Assembly: GCA_034927445.1 (NCBI GenBank)
Contig: JAYFPZ010000037.1
Span: forward strand, 3,344 to 67,343
Reading direction: 5' to 3'
Origin: PHAA01 sp034927445
Lineage (GTDB): Bacteria; Bacillota; Syntrophomonadia; Syntrophomonadales; Syntrophomonadaceae
Length of the DNA stretch: 64,000 nucleotides
The translations under genes were made by a program, and so were the position numbers. Numbering within the stretch: the first letter of the stretch is position 1; every line of letters starts with the position of its first letter. The notes below the pieces were generated by a model, which worked only from the letters and a program-made list of their open reading frames with translations, did no database searches and had not been told where the DNA came from. Below, one piece after another: positions 17,234 to 26,328 of the stretch.

Positions 17234-18235
17234 ATGGCCGAAGTTGAAGCTCTATATTATGAAAAACTGGAGGGTGGGGTTCTGCGCTGCGTCCTGTGCC
17301 CGCATCACTGCCGCTTAAAGGAGGGACAGGCCGGGTTATGCCGGGTAAGAACCAATCACGGCGGAATTCTATTTACCGGTAACTATGGCCAGATATCCTC
17401 GCTGGCCCTAGATCCTATTGAAAAGAAGCCCCTTTTTCATTTTTATCCGGGTTCTTTTATCCTTTCCGCCGGCAGTTTCGGATGCAACCTGAGCTGTGCC
17501 TTTTGTCAGAATTTTTCGATCGCTCACGGTTGTCCTCCTACCCGCTATGTGGACCCTCATACGATGGCAGCTCTGGTCCGGCAAAGCCAAAGGGACGGAT
17601 CCCTAGGATTGGCCTTTACCTATAATGAACCTTCAATCTGGTATGAATATATTCTGGCAACCGCACCCGGACTCAAAGAACAAGGTTTGCAAACGGTACT
17701 GGTAACCAATGGTTACATAGAGAGAGAGCCGCTGGAGCAGCTGCTGCCTTATATAGATGCGTTTAACATTGACGTTAAGGCATTCGACCAGCATTTCTAT
17801 TCCGAGTTATGCAAGGGCAGGCTGCAGCCGGTAAAAGACACGGTGGAACAAATAATGGGGAGGAGTCATGTAGAAATCACCACGCTGATTATTCCCGGGA
17901 AAAATGACAATGCCCATGAAATCAGAGAATTATCCAGATGGCTGGCTTCCCTTGACAAGGCTACGGTTCTGCACCTGTCCCGCTATCATCCGGCTTATAA
18001 ACTGCAGGTGCCGGCCACCCCGGCAGCCACCCTGAAACATGCGCAGGAGGCCGCCAGAGAATACCTGGACTTTGTCTATACCGGAAATTTGCCGGGAGAG
18101 GACAACAACACCTACTGCTCCCGCTGCGGGCACCTTCTCATCAGCAGGAATTCGTATTCCGTACAGGTTAGCGGGGTTGTTAACGGGCAATGTTGTTCCT
18201 GCCGTCAACCAACGCCATATCTCAAAGGCGTATAG
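17234..18235 (+). CDS. amrS: AmmeMemoRadiSam system radical SAM enzyme
   Basis: A 333-residue radical SAM protein. The N-terminal part has extra cysteines (CVLCPHHC...CRVR) and the cluster motif CNLSCAFC (CxxxCxxC) near residues 86-93. C-terminal CSRCGHLL and CCSC may bind another cluster or zinc. The start is ATG 17234, behind CGGAGG; the frame upstream is repeat-element sequence. Members always travel with Memo and AMMECR1 proteins, but the substrate is not established. Confidence 0.9.
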   Translation: MAEVEALYYEKLEGGVLRCVLCPHHCRLKEGQAGLCRVRTNHGGILFTGNYGQISSLALDPIEKKPLFHFYPGSFILSAGSFGCNLSCAFCQNFSIAHGCPPTRYVDPHTMAALVRQSQRDGSLGLAFTYNEPSIWYEYILATAPGLKEQGLQTVLVTNGYIEREPLEQLLPYIDAFNIDVKAFDQHFYSELCKGRLQPVKDTVEQIMGRSHVEITTLIIPGKNDNAHEIRELSRWLASLDKATVLHLSRYHPAYKLQVPATPAATLKHAQEAAREYLDFVYTGNLPGEDNNTYCSRCGHLLISRNSYSVQVSGVVNGQCCSCRQPTPYLKGV

Positions 18236-18373
18236 AAACTTAAGACCGTCAAAATAAGCCCGGGGGCGCCTTTTTATCCGCCCTGAGGGCGTCAAAAAAT
18301 AGGCCGGGAAGAGCAAAGCCCCTCCCGGCTTATTATATGAAAGCCCGGGGATAAATCCCAGCAGGCTGTTCAC

Positions 18374-18400
18374 GCAGGCACATTACGCCTGCATTTTATA
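18374..18400 (+). terminator. Terminator-like hairpin after amrS
   Basis: GCAGGC (18374-18379) pairs with GCCTGC (18387-18392), followed by ATTTTATA. A second hairpin, GCCGGGA / TCCCGGC, lies at 18303-18329. Both fit 3' end formation for the plus-strand amr genes. Confidence 0.5.
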
Positions 18401-18409
18401 ATATGCCTC

Positions 18410-18471
18410 AAAAAGGCAAGGGGTTACCTCCCCAAAATATCCTCATAATTGAGGGATAATACCCTTGCCCC
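18410..18471 (-). terminator. Terminator for rubrerythrin gene
   Basis: Read on the minus strand, GGGCAAGGGT pairs with ACCCCTTGCC, enclosing a smaller inner hairpin, and is followed by TTTTTGAG. It lies just beyond the rubrerythrin stop. Confidence 0.65.
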
Positions 18472-18489
18472 ATTTTTCAGATATTAAAT

Positions 18490-18987
18490 TTAATATTCTT
18501 TGAACATGCTGCCGGGAGTACCACATACAGGGCAGCGGCCCGGGGCTTCATTTTCCTCGATAAGGCCGCATACCGGGCAGAGGAAATATGATTTGGCCTC
18601 GACATCCTGTTTTTGTTCAACCGATTTTAAAGCCTTTTCATACAAACTGTGGTGTACTTTCTCTACTTCATTGGCAAAATGAAAAGAAAGTTTGGCCGGT
18701 TGATTGCCGTCTTTTTCAGCCTCGGCAATGAAGGCGGGATACATTTGGGTGAACTCATAATGTTCACCTGCAATTGCCGCCTGGAGATTATCCAGAGTAC
18801 TGCCTACCCCTTGCATCACCTGCAAGTGTTTTAAGGCATGGATGGTTTCGGCATCCGCAATCGCCTGGAATAAACGGCTTACCTTGGTAAAGCCTTCTTT
18901 ATCGGCCTTTTGGGCAAAAGCCACATACTTGCGGTTGGCCTGTGATTCACCGGCAAAAGCTTCTTTCAGATTATTTTGGGTTGACAT
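18490..18987 (-). CDS. rbr: Rubrerythrin
   Basis: A 165-residue protein with an N-terminal ferritin-like diiron domain (GESQANRKYVAFA, ADAETIHALKH, NEVEKVHHSLYEKA) and a C-terminal rubredoxin domain (CPVCG...CPVCG). It reduces hydrogen peroxide with electrons from rubredoxin-type carriers and protects anaerobes from oxidative stress. AAGGAGG lies 6 bases before the ATG. The upstream palindrome at 19009 probably controls it. Confidence 0.96.
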   Translation of the reverse strand: MSTQNNLKEAFAGESQANRKYVAFAQKADKEGFTKVSRLFQAIADAETIHALKHLQVMQGVGSTLDNLQAAIAGEHYEFTQMYPAFIAEAEKDGNQPAKLSFHFANEVEKVHHSLYEKALKSVEQKQDVEAKSYFLCPVCGLIEENEAPGRCPVCGTPGSMFKEY

Positions 18988-19008
18988 AGTAAAACCTCCT
19001 TTAATTTA

Positions 19009-19035
19009 TAAACTATACTAATTAAGTATAGTTTA
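19009..19035 (-). promoter_or_regulatory. Palindromic operator over the rubrerythrin promoter
   Basis: TAAACTATACT - 5 bases - AGTATAGTTTA is a perfect 11-bp inverted repeat 22 bases before the rubrerythrin start. On the minus strand TTGACA (19048-19053) lies 17 bases before TAAACT, which is inside the palindrome, so a bound protein would block the promoter. A peroxide or iron-sulfur sensing repressor (PerR- or Rrf2-type) is a reasonable guess only. Confidence 0.7.
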
Positions 19036-19088
19036 GTTAACTCAAGACCAGATGTCAAGTCTCATTTAAAATTATTTTATCTTGATCA

Positions 19089-19117
19089 TTGCAAGTTTAT
19101 GCAAACAAATGTATAAT
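19089..19117 (+). promoter_or_regulatory. Promoter of the argCJBDFG operon
   Basis: TTGCAA (19089-19094), 17-base spacer and a perfect TATAAT (19112-19117). The start of transcription would be near 19124, which leaves a leader of about 210 bases before argC. Confidence 0.65.
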
Positions 19118-19132
19118 TACAAACGAGTATTT

Positions 19133-19230
19133 TATCAAACTCCGCTTGCGCCCCTTTCTAAAAGGTAGGGGATAAACCGATCTTTTTCCACAGTAATGGC
19201 TTCAATCCCTAATTGAGGGGGCGTTTGATA
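19133..19230 (+). promoter_or_regulatory. Structured 5' leader of the arginine operon
   Basis: TATCAAA (19133-19139) pairs with TTTGATA (19224-19230), and CGCCCC (19149-19154) with GGGGCG (19218-19223), so the ends of a 98-base segment can close together. Inner hairpins such as CCCCTTT/AAAGGTAGGGG and CCCTAATTGAGGG compete. No T-box consensus is seen. A regulatory role is inferred from structure and position only. Confidence 0.4.
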
Positions 19231-19336
19231 ACAACGCTCGGGTTGCGATGCACCCAAAACACGAAAGGAAAGCGCTGTATCCTCCGCGTTTTGGCGCATA
19301 CTTCGCGCAAAGGCTCATTATATAAGGAGGTCAACC

Positions 19337-20374
19337 ATGTATAAAGTAGGAATTATAGGCGATGGTTACACTGCCGCAGAACTGCTGCGTATTATCGCCG
19401 GGCATGATGAAATTGAAGCGGTGGCGGTTACGTCCACCGATAATATAGGGAGGAAGATCAGCGATATTTACCCGCATCTTCGTCCTTTTACCCAGTTGAG
19501 ATGTGAGGCCACTGACCTGGGATACCTTAAGGATATATGTGATGCGGTATTTTTGGCCTTGCCCCATGGCCTTTCGGTGCCGATGGTAAAGGAACTTACC
19601 GCTGCCGGGGTTAAATGTGTGGATTTAGGCGCAGATTTTCGGTTAAAAAACCAAAGCATTTACGAAAAATATTATGAGACTATTCATGAGGCTCCGGAAA
19701 TGCTGATTCAAGCCGTATATGGATTGCCGGAACTTTATCGGGATAAGATAAAAGAGGCGAGTATTATTGCCAATCCCGGTTGTTTCCCCACTTCGGCCAT
19801 TTTACCGCTGGCTCCGCTGTTGGCAGCGGGGGTGATAGAAAAGCGAGGTATCGTAGTAGATTCCAAAAGTGGAGTGTCCGGAGCGGGTAAAGCGCCTAAA
19901 GCTGACTCTCATTTTTGCGAGGTAAATGAGGGGATAAAAGCTTATGGGGTAGGAACTCACCGCCACAGCCCTGAGATTGCGCAAGAGTTGAGCCAGGCAG
20001 CGGGTGAACCGGTCAAGATGATCTTTACACCTCATTTGGTGCCTATGAATCGCGGTATTTTAAGTACCTGCTACTGTCAATTGCGGCCGGGAATAAGGGC
20101 CGGGCAGGTACGGGAGACGCTGGAGGATAAATACCGCCGCGAATATTTTGTGGATGTTCTCCCGGACGGACTTTACCCTAATACCAAATGGGTTTATGGC
20201 AGTAATTTGGTGCAGATAGGTGTGTTTGCGGATGAGGAAAGCGGCCAAGTGATCCTGGTATCTGCGCTTGATAATCTCTGCAAGGGAGCTTCCGGACAGG
20301 CCGTTCAGAACCTGAATATTATGTTGGGTATAGATGAGGGCAAGGGGCTGCGCTTTGCAGGAATTCACCCATAA
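19337..20374 (+). CDS. argC: N-acetyl-gamma-glutamyl-phosphate reductase
   Basis: A 345-residue NADPH-dependent reductase, third step of arginine synthesis. The N-terminal Rossmann motif (VGIIGDGYTAAELLRI; the more usual GASGY is GDGYT here) and the catalytic cysteine motif NPGCFPTSAILPL are visible, as is HRHSPEI. AAGGAGG lies 7 bases before the ATG. First gene of the arg operon. Confidence 0.96.
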   Translation: MYKVGIIGDGYTAAELLRIIAGHDEIEAVAVTSTDNIGRKISDIYPHLRPFTQLRCEATDLGYLKDICDAVFLALPHGLSVPMVKELTAAGVKCVDLGADFRLKNQSIYEKYYETIHEAPEMLIQAVYGLPELYRDKIKEASIIANPGCFPTSAILPLAPLLAAGVIEKRGIVVDSKSGVSGAGKAPKADSHFCEVNEGIKAYGVGTHRHSPEIAQELSQAAGEPVKMIFTPHLVPMNRGILSTCYCQLRPGIRAGQVRETLEDKYRREYFVDVLPDGLYPNTKWVYGSNLVQIGVFADEESGQVILVSALDNLCKGASGQAVQNLNIMLGIDEGKGLRFAGIHP

Positions 20375-20444
20375 AAGTAAAATATTTACAAATGTTTAAG
20401 AGCTTAGCTTTTGTTTAAAACAGCCTTATTTAGGAGGACAATAG

Positions 20445-21650
20445 ATGAAAATTGTGAGCAACTCGGTTACTGCTCCCCAGGGCTTTCTGGCTCAGGGGGT
20501 GGAAGCCGCTATAAAAAAAGAAGATAAAAAAGATGTGGCCATTATTTATTCCCAGATTCCTTGTGCCGCTGCCGGGGTGTTTACCACCAATAAAGTCCGG
20601 GCCGCCTGCATTGACTTAAACCGTGGGCATTTGGAAGATAGTCAGGCCCAAGCTATTGTAGTCAACAGTGGCAATGCCAATGCGTGTACCGGCGAACAGG
20701 GCTGGGAGGATACCATTGGCATGGCCCGGCAGACCGCGGATTTATTGGATATTAACCCCCGGGATGTTTTGGTAGCGTCAACCGGGGTAATTGGGGTTGA
20801 AATGCCCATGGATCGCATAGCCGGCGGCATCCAGGCAGCGGGCGCCGGACTTAGCCGGGATGGCGGCCACAATGTTGCCCTGGCCATAATGACCACCGAC
20901 CTGGCTGCCAAAGAGATAGCAGTCGAGTTTGAAATCAGCGGCCAAGCGGTAAGAATAGGGGCAATTGCCAAGGGGTCAGGCATGATTCACCCTAATATGG
21001 CTACCATGCTGTGTTTTTTAACAACTGATGCTGCAATTACCAGCAAGTGTTTAGACTCAATGCTGCGCCAGGCAGTTAACGGCTCCTTTAACATGATTAG
21101 TGTTGACCGGGATACTTCCACCAATGATATGACTTTGATCCTGGCTAACGGCCTGGCCGCCAATCCGTTAATTGAAGACAGCCAGAGCGAAGGGTACCAG
21201 GTTATGCAGGAAGCATTGAATTTTGTTACGGTCGGCCTGGCCAAAATGATTGCCCGTGACGGCGAAGGCGCCACCCGGATGATTGAGGTGCAGGTGTTAA
21301 ATGCGGACAGTTTATATACCGCCCGCACCATTGCCCGTTCCATTACTTCATCCAATCTGACCAAGGCGGCGGTTTTTGGTGAGGATGCCAACTGGGGCCG
21401 TATCCTGGCGGCAGCCGGCTATTCCGGGGCAGAATTTGACCCCAACCGGGTGGATATTTACCTGGGAGCTGAAAAAATGGCTGAAAATGGCGTTGGGCTC
21501 GCATTTAACGAGGAGACCGCCCGCCAGGAATTACAGAAAGACCCGGTAGTTGTAAAGGTCGATTTGAAATCCGGAAATGAGCGGGCAACTGCCTGGGGCT
21601 GCGATCTGACCTATGATTATGTGAGCATCAACGCCGCCTACCGGACCTGA
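20445..21650 (+). CDS. argJ: Glutamate N-acetyltransferase / amino-acid N-acetyltransferase ArgJ
   Basis: A 401-residue ArgJ that transfers acetyl from acetylornithine to glutamate, recycling the acetyl group; bifunctional forms also use acetyl-CoA. The self-cleavage motif KGSGMIHPNMATML puts the new N-terminal nucleophile at Thr187. There is no separate argA or argE here, which fits the cyclic pathway. Confidence 0.97.
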   Translation: MKIVSNSVTAPQGFLAQGVEAAIKKEDKKDVAIIYSQIPCAAAGVFTTNKVRAACIDLNRGHLEDSQAQAIVVNSGNANACTGEQGWEDTIGMARQTADLLDINPRDVLVASTGVIGVEMPMDRIAGGIQAAGAGLSRDGGHNVALAIMTTDLAAKEIAVEFEISGQAVRIGAIAKGSGMIHPNMATMLCFLTTDAAITSKCLDSMLRQAVNGSFNMISVDRDTSTNDMTLILANGLAANPLIEDSQSEGYQVMQEALNFVTVGLAKMIARDGEGATRMIEVQVLNADSLYTARTIARSITSSNLTKAAVFGEDANWGRILAAAGYSGAEFDPNRVDIYLGAEKMAENGVGLAFNEETARQELQKDPVVVKVDLKSGNERATAWGCDLTYDYVSINAAYRT

Positions 21651-21666
21651 TCGGGAAGAGGAACGA

Positions 21667-21838
21667 TAGACGCGGACTGCCGCAGACCTTTATGAATGCG
21701 GCTTAGATTTTGGGGCTGTCAAGGAGACGGTTGTGGTTATCAGGTGGGGTGAACAAGGTCCCGTCCCCCCTGTTCGCCCAATTTGTCTGCGATCATCATA
21801 TAAGTCTGCGTGCGAGTGCAGTGAGCCCGCGTCTATTT
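21667..21838. mobile_element. MITE-like element, copy 3 (short)
   Basis: Left end TAGACGCGGACTGCCGCAGA then CCTTTATGA; right end TCATATAAGTCTGCGTGCGA then CCCGCGTCTATTTT. The ends match copies 1 and 2, but the middle is shorter and holds a different GC-rich inverted segment (GGTGGGGTGAACAAGG...). It lies between argJ and argB, so it is transcribed within the arg operon. Confidence 0.75.
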
Positions 21839-21865
21839 TGGGAATGTTTAATGGGGGGAATTTAA

Positions 21866-22729
21866 ATGATGAAATCAGCGATGGAAAAGGCGGAAATACT
21901 GGTGGAGGCACTGCCCTATATCAAGGAATTCTATGGTAAGCGGGTAGTTATTAAATATGGCGGAGCCGCCATGCAGGATTGTGCTTTGAAACAAAAAGTT
22001 ATGCAGGATATTGTCTTGATGAAATATGTAGGGATGCATCCCATTGTCGTTCATGGGGGAGGGCCGGAGATCAATGCCATGTTAAAGCGGCTGGATATTG
22101 CAAGCAGCTTTATCGATGGGTTGAGGGTTACCGACCAGGCAACCATGGAGGTTGTAGAGATGGTTCTGGGTGGCAAGGTGAACAAGGAAATCGTGAGCGG
22201 CCTCAATGCCAGCGGTGGTAAAGCGGTGGGAATATCCGGCAAAGACGGAGACCTGATTGAAGCCCGGGCCCTTGACCCTGAAGGAGTGATGGGTTTTGTA
22301 GGCGAGGTTAAGCATATCCGCCCGCAGGTAATCGAGACCATGATCGAAAATGGTTATATCCCGGTAATAGCACCGATTGGCATAGATGATCAGGGGCAAA
22401 GTTACAATATCAACGCTGATTTGGTCGCTGCGGCAATTGCCGTAAGCATGAAGGCGGATAAGCTGGTTTTATTGACCGATGTTCCCGGCCTTTTAAAGGA
22501 TCCCCGGGACGCGGAAAGCTTAATATCAGTATTAAAGGTAAGTGAGGCTGCAGACTATATCGCTGACGGCACTATTGCCGGCGGAATGATTCCCAAGGTA
22601 CACTGCTGCGAGGAAGCGGTTGCCGGCGGAGTAGGAAGAACGCATATTATTGACGGCCGCGTGCCCCATTCCATCCTGTTGGAGATCTTTACTGATGAAG
22701 GGGTAGGCACCATGGTGGTTAATGAATAA
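21866..22729 (+). CDS. argB: Acetylglutamate kinase
   Basis: A 287-residue kinase that phosphorylates N-acetylglutamate. It has VVIKYGGAAM, HGGGPEIN and NINADLVAAAIA of the amino-acid kinase fold. The N-terminal extension (about 20 residues) resembles that of arginine-sensitive hexameric enzymes, so feedback inhibition is plausible. ATG 21866 or 21869 follows GGGGGGAA. It ends 25 bases before argD. Confidence 0.96.
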   Translation: MMKSAMEKAEILVEALPYIKEFYGKRVVIKYGGAAMQDCALKQKVMQDIVLMKYVGMHPIVVHGGGPEINAMLKRLDIASSFIDGLRVTDQATMEVVEMVLGGKVNKEIVSGLNASGGKAVGISGKDGDLIEARALDPEGVMGFVGEVKHIRPQVIETMIENGYIPVIAPIGIDDQGQSYNINADLVAAAIAVSMKADKLVLLTDVPGLLKDPRDAESLISVLKVSEAADYIADGTIAGGMIPKVHCCEEAVAGGVGRTHIIDGRVPHSILLEIFTDEGVGTMVVNE

Positions 22730-22754
22730 AAAGGGGCGAAAGGGAGATCAACAA

Positions 22755-23942
22755 ATGACTAATACCGAAATTATATATAAAGGACAAGAATATGTAATGA
22801 ATACCTATGGGCGCTTTCCCATTGTGCCGGTTAAAGGCCAGGGATCATATGTGTGGGATGCCGACGGCAAACAATACCTGGATTTCCTGGGGGGGATTGC
22901 GGTCTGTGTCCTGGGGCATTGTGATGAAGAGATGCAGGCCGCCTTACAGGCCCAGGCTGCCCGGTTATGGCATATCTCCAATCTTTACTGGATAAAGCCC
23001 CAGGTGGAGCTGGCGGAGAAACTGGTCATACTGTCCGGAATGGGGAAGGCGTTTTTCTGCAATAGCGGGGCCGAGGCCAATGAAGCCGCTATTAAACTGG
23101 CCCGTAAATATTTCTATCGCAAGGGGCAGGCGGGTAAAAATCAAATCATTGTTTTTAAGGATTCATTCCACGGACGTACCCTGGCTACGGTAACCGCTAC
23201 CGGCCAATCCAAATACCAGGAAGGCTTTGCCCCGTTGCCGCAAGGCTTCGTCTATGCCGACTATAATGATCTGGGTTCGGTGGAGAAGCTGGTAAGTGCC
23301 GAAACCGCAGCCATCATGCTGGAGCCGATTCAGGGAGAAGGGGGCATCCACCCGGCGACTGCGGCTTTTATTGAGGGAATCCGGCATATCTGTGACCAGC
23401 GGGACATATTATTAATATTTGATGAAGTACAATCAGGCATCGGCCGGACCGGAACCTTCTTCGCCTATCAGTCATATGGAGTAAAGCCGGATATAGTCAC
23501 CATGGCCAAGGGGCTGGGAGGCGGCTTTCCCATCGGCGCCATGCTGGCCACTAACGAAGCCGCAACTGGCTTTGCCCCGGGCGACCATGCCTCCACTTTT
23601 GGCGGAAATCCTCTGGCCACCGCCGCCGCCAACCAGCTGATTGCGACTATAACCAAACCGGAATTTATAGAAAACACCCGCACTATGGGGCTTTACCTCA
23701 GGGAGGGGCTTAACAAACTGGCGGATACACGTATAATAGAAACCAGAGGAATTGGTCTGATGCTGGGAACAGAATTCGACGCGGAGGTAAAGGAACTGGT
23801 GCAGATCTGCCTGCAAAAAGGCCTGCTCTTGATTGGGGCCGGTCCCCGGGTAGTGCGGTTCGTACCGCCTTTAAACATAAATCGAGCGGAAGTTGATCAG
23901 GCGCTAAGCATATTTAGTGAAGCCCTGCATGAATGGAAATAA
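22755..23942 (+). CDS. argD: Acetylornithine aminotransferase
   Basis: A 395-residue class III PLP aminotransferase. Motifs are FCNSGAEANEAAIKLARK, FHGRTLATVTATGQ, IFDEVQSGIGRTG and MAKGLGGGFPIGAM with the PLP-binding lysine. ATG 22755 follows AAAGGGAGA; an in-frame ATG at 22722 inside argB is rejected. It makes N-acetylornithine with glutamate as amino donor. Confidence 0.96.
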   Translation: MTNTEIIYKGQEYVMNTYGRFPIVPVKGQGSYVWDADGKQYLDFLGGIAVCVLGHCDEEMQAALQAQAARLWHISNLYWIKPQVELAEKLVILSGMGKAFFCNSGAEANEAAIKLARKYFYRKGQAGKNQIIVFKDSFHGRTLATVTATGQSKYQEGFAPLPQGFVYADYNDLGSVEKLVSAETAAIMLEPIQGEGGIHPATAAFIEGIRHICDQRDILLIFDEVQSGIGRTGTFFAYQSYGVKPDIVTMAKGLGGGFPIGAMLATNEAATGFAPGDHASTFGGNPLATAAANQLIATITKPEFIENTRTMGLYLREGLNKLADTRIIETRGIGLMLGTEFDAEVKELVQICLQKGLLLIGAGPRVVRFVPPLNINRAEVDQALSIFSEALHEWK

Positions 23943-23966
23943 TATAATCTAAGAGGAGGTTTAAGT

Positions 23967-24905
23967 ATGGAAATCGGAGATAAGCTTAAAGGCCGGGATT
24001 TCATTAGTATTCATGATTTTAGTGGCACCGATATAGCTTATATACTTGAGGTCGCCCTGGAGATGAAGAAAGAGCATAAAAAAGGCATTGCTCATCCGTT
24101 TTTGGCTGGTAAGACCTTGGGCATGATCTTTCAAAAGTCTTCCACCCGCACCCGCGTGGCCTTTGAGGTAGGAATGTACCAACTGGGCGGTCACGCCCTG
24201 TTTTTAAGCCCCAAGGACATCCAGCTGGGCCGGGGTGAAACCATAAAGGATACGGCGCTGGTGCTGTCGCGGATGCTGGACGGGATTATGATACGTACCT
24301 TTTCCCACGATGAGGTTCTGGAACTGGCCAAGTGGGCCTCCATACCGGTAATCAACGGTTTAACCGATCTGCTCCATCCCACCCAGGTAATTGGGGATAT
24401 GATGACGATGCTTGAACATAAAGGACATTTAAATGGCCTGAAACTGGCCTTTATCGGCGACGGCAACAATGTAGCCCATGAATTGCTGTTTGGCGCAGCC
24501 AAGGTGGGGATGGATGTGACCATAGCCTGCCCCTGGGGATTTGAGCCGGATAAAGAAGTGTTAAGACTGGCGGAAAATGATGCGTTTTTCACCGGAGCCA
24601 AGTTAAAGGTTATTGACGACCCCTGGAAGGCAGCCAAAGGCGCCGATGTAATCTATACCGACGTATGGGCCAGCATGGGGCAGGAAGGGGAAGCCGGTGA
24701 AAAGGAGAAAAAATTCCTGCAATACCAGGTTAACCAGGCGTTATTGATGGAAGCCGAGCCGGACGCCATCGTTATGCACTGCCTGCCGGCCAAGCGGGGC
24801 AAGGAAATAACCGATGAAGTCATGGACGGGCCGCAGTCAGTGGTTTTCGACGAATCAGAAAATCGTCTGCATGCTCATAAAGCCATTATGGCACTAACAA
24901 TGTAA
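23967..24905 (+). CDS. argF: Ornithine carbamoyltransferase
   Basis: A 312-residue enzyme making citrulline from ornithine and carbamoyl phosphate. The carbamoyl-phosphate site FQKSSTRTRVAFE and the ornithine site HCLPAKRG are intact, together with DGNNVAHELL. AGAGGAGG lies ahead of the ATG. The position inside the biosynthetic operon argues for the anabolic role. Confidence 0.97.
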   Translation: MEIGDKLKGRDFISIHDFSGTDIAYILEVALEMKKEHKKGIAHPFLAGKTLGMIFQKSSTRTRVAFEVGMYQLGGHALFLSPKDIQLGRGETIKDTALVLSRMLDGIMIRTFSHDEVLELAKWASIPVINGLTDLLHPTQVIGDMMTMLEHKGHLNGLKLAFIGDGNNVAHELLFGAAKVGMDVTIACPWGFEPDKEVLRLAENDAFFTGAKLKVIDDPWKAAKGADVIYTDVWASMGQEGEAGEKEKKFLQYQVNQALLMEAEPDAIVMHCLPAKRGKEITDEVMDGPQSVVFDESENRLHAHKAIMALTM

Positions 24906-24976
24906 GAAATTTATGGACTAATTAAACCAGGAAAGGTATTATAGCATACAGTTACTAACTATTGGAGGGAAACAGG

Positions 24977-26185
24977 ATGGAAAAAGTAGTGCTGGCCTAT
25001 TCAGGCGGGCTGGATACATCAATTATTATTCCCTGGCTCAAAGAAAACTATGGCTATGAGGTCATAGCCTTTTGCGCCAATGTAGGCCAGGGGGAGGAAT
25101 TGGAACCCGTACGGGAGAAAGCTCTGAGATCGGGGGCCTCCAAGGTTTATATTGAAGACTTGGTGGAGGAGTTTGTTACCGATTATATCTTCCCGGTATT
25201 AAAAGCGGGAGCCGTTTATGAGCGGAAGTATCTGCTGGGGACATCGTTTGCCCGGCCCCTGATGGCCAAAAAGATGGTCGAAATCGCAGAGCAGGAGGGG
25301 GCGGTGGCTATTTGCCACGGCGCTACCGGCAAGGGCAATGACCAGGTGCGTTTCGAATTAGGGGTGAAAGCCTTTAATCCCAACTTGAAAATCATAGCCC
25401 CCTGGCGGGAATGGAACATAAGGTCCCGGGAGGAAGCGATAGATTATGCCAACAGCCATGGCATCGAGGTCCCGGTTACCAAACAGAAAATATACAGCAG
25501 CGACCGTAATATATGGCACATTTCCCATGAGGGCGGCGATCTGGAGGACCCCTGGAACGAACCGCAGAACCCTATGTACGTGCTGACGGTTCCCCCTGAG
25601 GAAGCCCCGGATAAGCCGGCTTATGTCGAAATTGGTTTCCAGGCCGGGATTCCGGTTGCAATTGATGGAAAGCATTATGAACCGGTAGAACTCCTGACCG
25701 AGCTTAACCGCCGGGGGGGAGAAAATGGCGTTGGCATCGTCAGTATGGTGGAGAACCGCCTGGTTGGCATGAAATCACGCGGAGTTTATGAAACCCCGGG
25801 TGGAACCATTCTGTACGCCGCCCATGAAGAGTTGGAAAGACTGACCCTGGATCGCCGTACTCTGCAGTTTAAGGAGCAAACCGCGGTAAAATATGCGGAG
25901 CTCGTCTATGACGGCAACTGGTTTTCCAAACTGAAAAAATCCCTGGATGCCTTTGTTGATGAAACCCAGAAGACCGTCACCGGCACCGTCAGGGTCAAAC
26001 TTTATAAAGGCAGCTGCACCGCCGTGGCGGCCCAATCTCCTTATTCACTCTATAGCGAAGAACTGGCCACTTTTGGTGCCGACGAGATTTACAGCCAGAA
26101 GGATGCGGAAGGCTTCATCAACCTCTTTGGACTGCCTCTGAAGGTGCAGGCTTTGCTGGATAAAAAAATACGCAGCGGCCGCTAA
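24977..26185 (+). CDS. argG: Argininosuccinate synthase
   Basis: A 402-residue enzyme joining citrulline and aspartate with ATP. The PP-loop YSGGLDTSIIIPWLKENY is at the N-terminus, followed by CHGATGKGNDQVRFE. ATG 24977 follows TGGAGGGA; ATG 24962 is upstream of that site and rejected. The gene is last in the operon; argH is 7 kb away. Confidence 0.97.
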   Translation: MEKVVLAYSGGLDTSIIIPWLKENYGYEVIAFCANVGQGEELEPVREKALRSGASKVYIEDLVEEFVTDYIFPVLKAGAVYERKYLLGTSFARPLMAKKMVEIAEQEGAVAICHGATGKGNDQVRFELGVKAFNPNLKIIAPWREWNIRSREEAIDYANSHGIEVPVTKQKIYSSDRNIWHISHEGGDLEDPWNEPQNPMYVLTVPPEEAPDKPAYVEIGFQAGIPVAIDGKHYEPVELLTELNRRGGENGVGIVSMVENRLVGMKSRGVYETPGGTILYAAHEELERLTLDRRTLQFKEQTAVKYAELVYDGNWFSKLKKSLDAFVDETQKTVTGTVRVKLYKGSCTAVAAQSPYSLYSEELATFGADEIYSQKDAEGFINLFGLPLKVQALLDKKIRSGR

Positions 26186-26222
26186 AGCACAACGAGCCCA
26201 CAATTTCATAAAAGAATAACCG

Positions 26223-26257
26223 ACAGAGCAAGTTTTCACCTGCTCTGTTTTATTTTC
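26223..26257 (+). terminator. Intrinsic terminator of the arg operon
   Basis: ACAGAGCA (26223-26230) pairs with TGCTCTGT (26241-26248), with TTTATTTT following. Confidence 0.88.
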
Positions 26258-26328
26258 CTCAACCGGGATAATTTACATACTATAAAAAATAAAAAAAAAC
26301 AAGGCTGTACTTAATAAAAAAACATTAT

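Noticed and set aside
19081..19336. T-box or ArgR box before argC
   Set aside because: No T-box consensus was found, and the TGTATAATTACA dyad is too short for an ArgR box; it is better explained as the -10 region.
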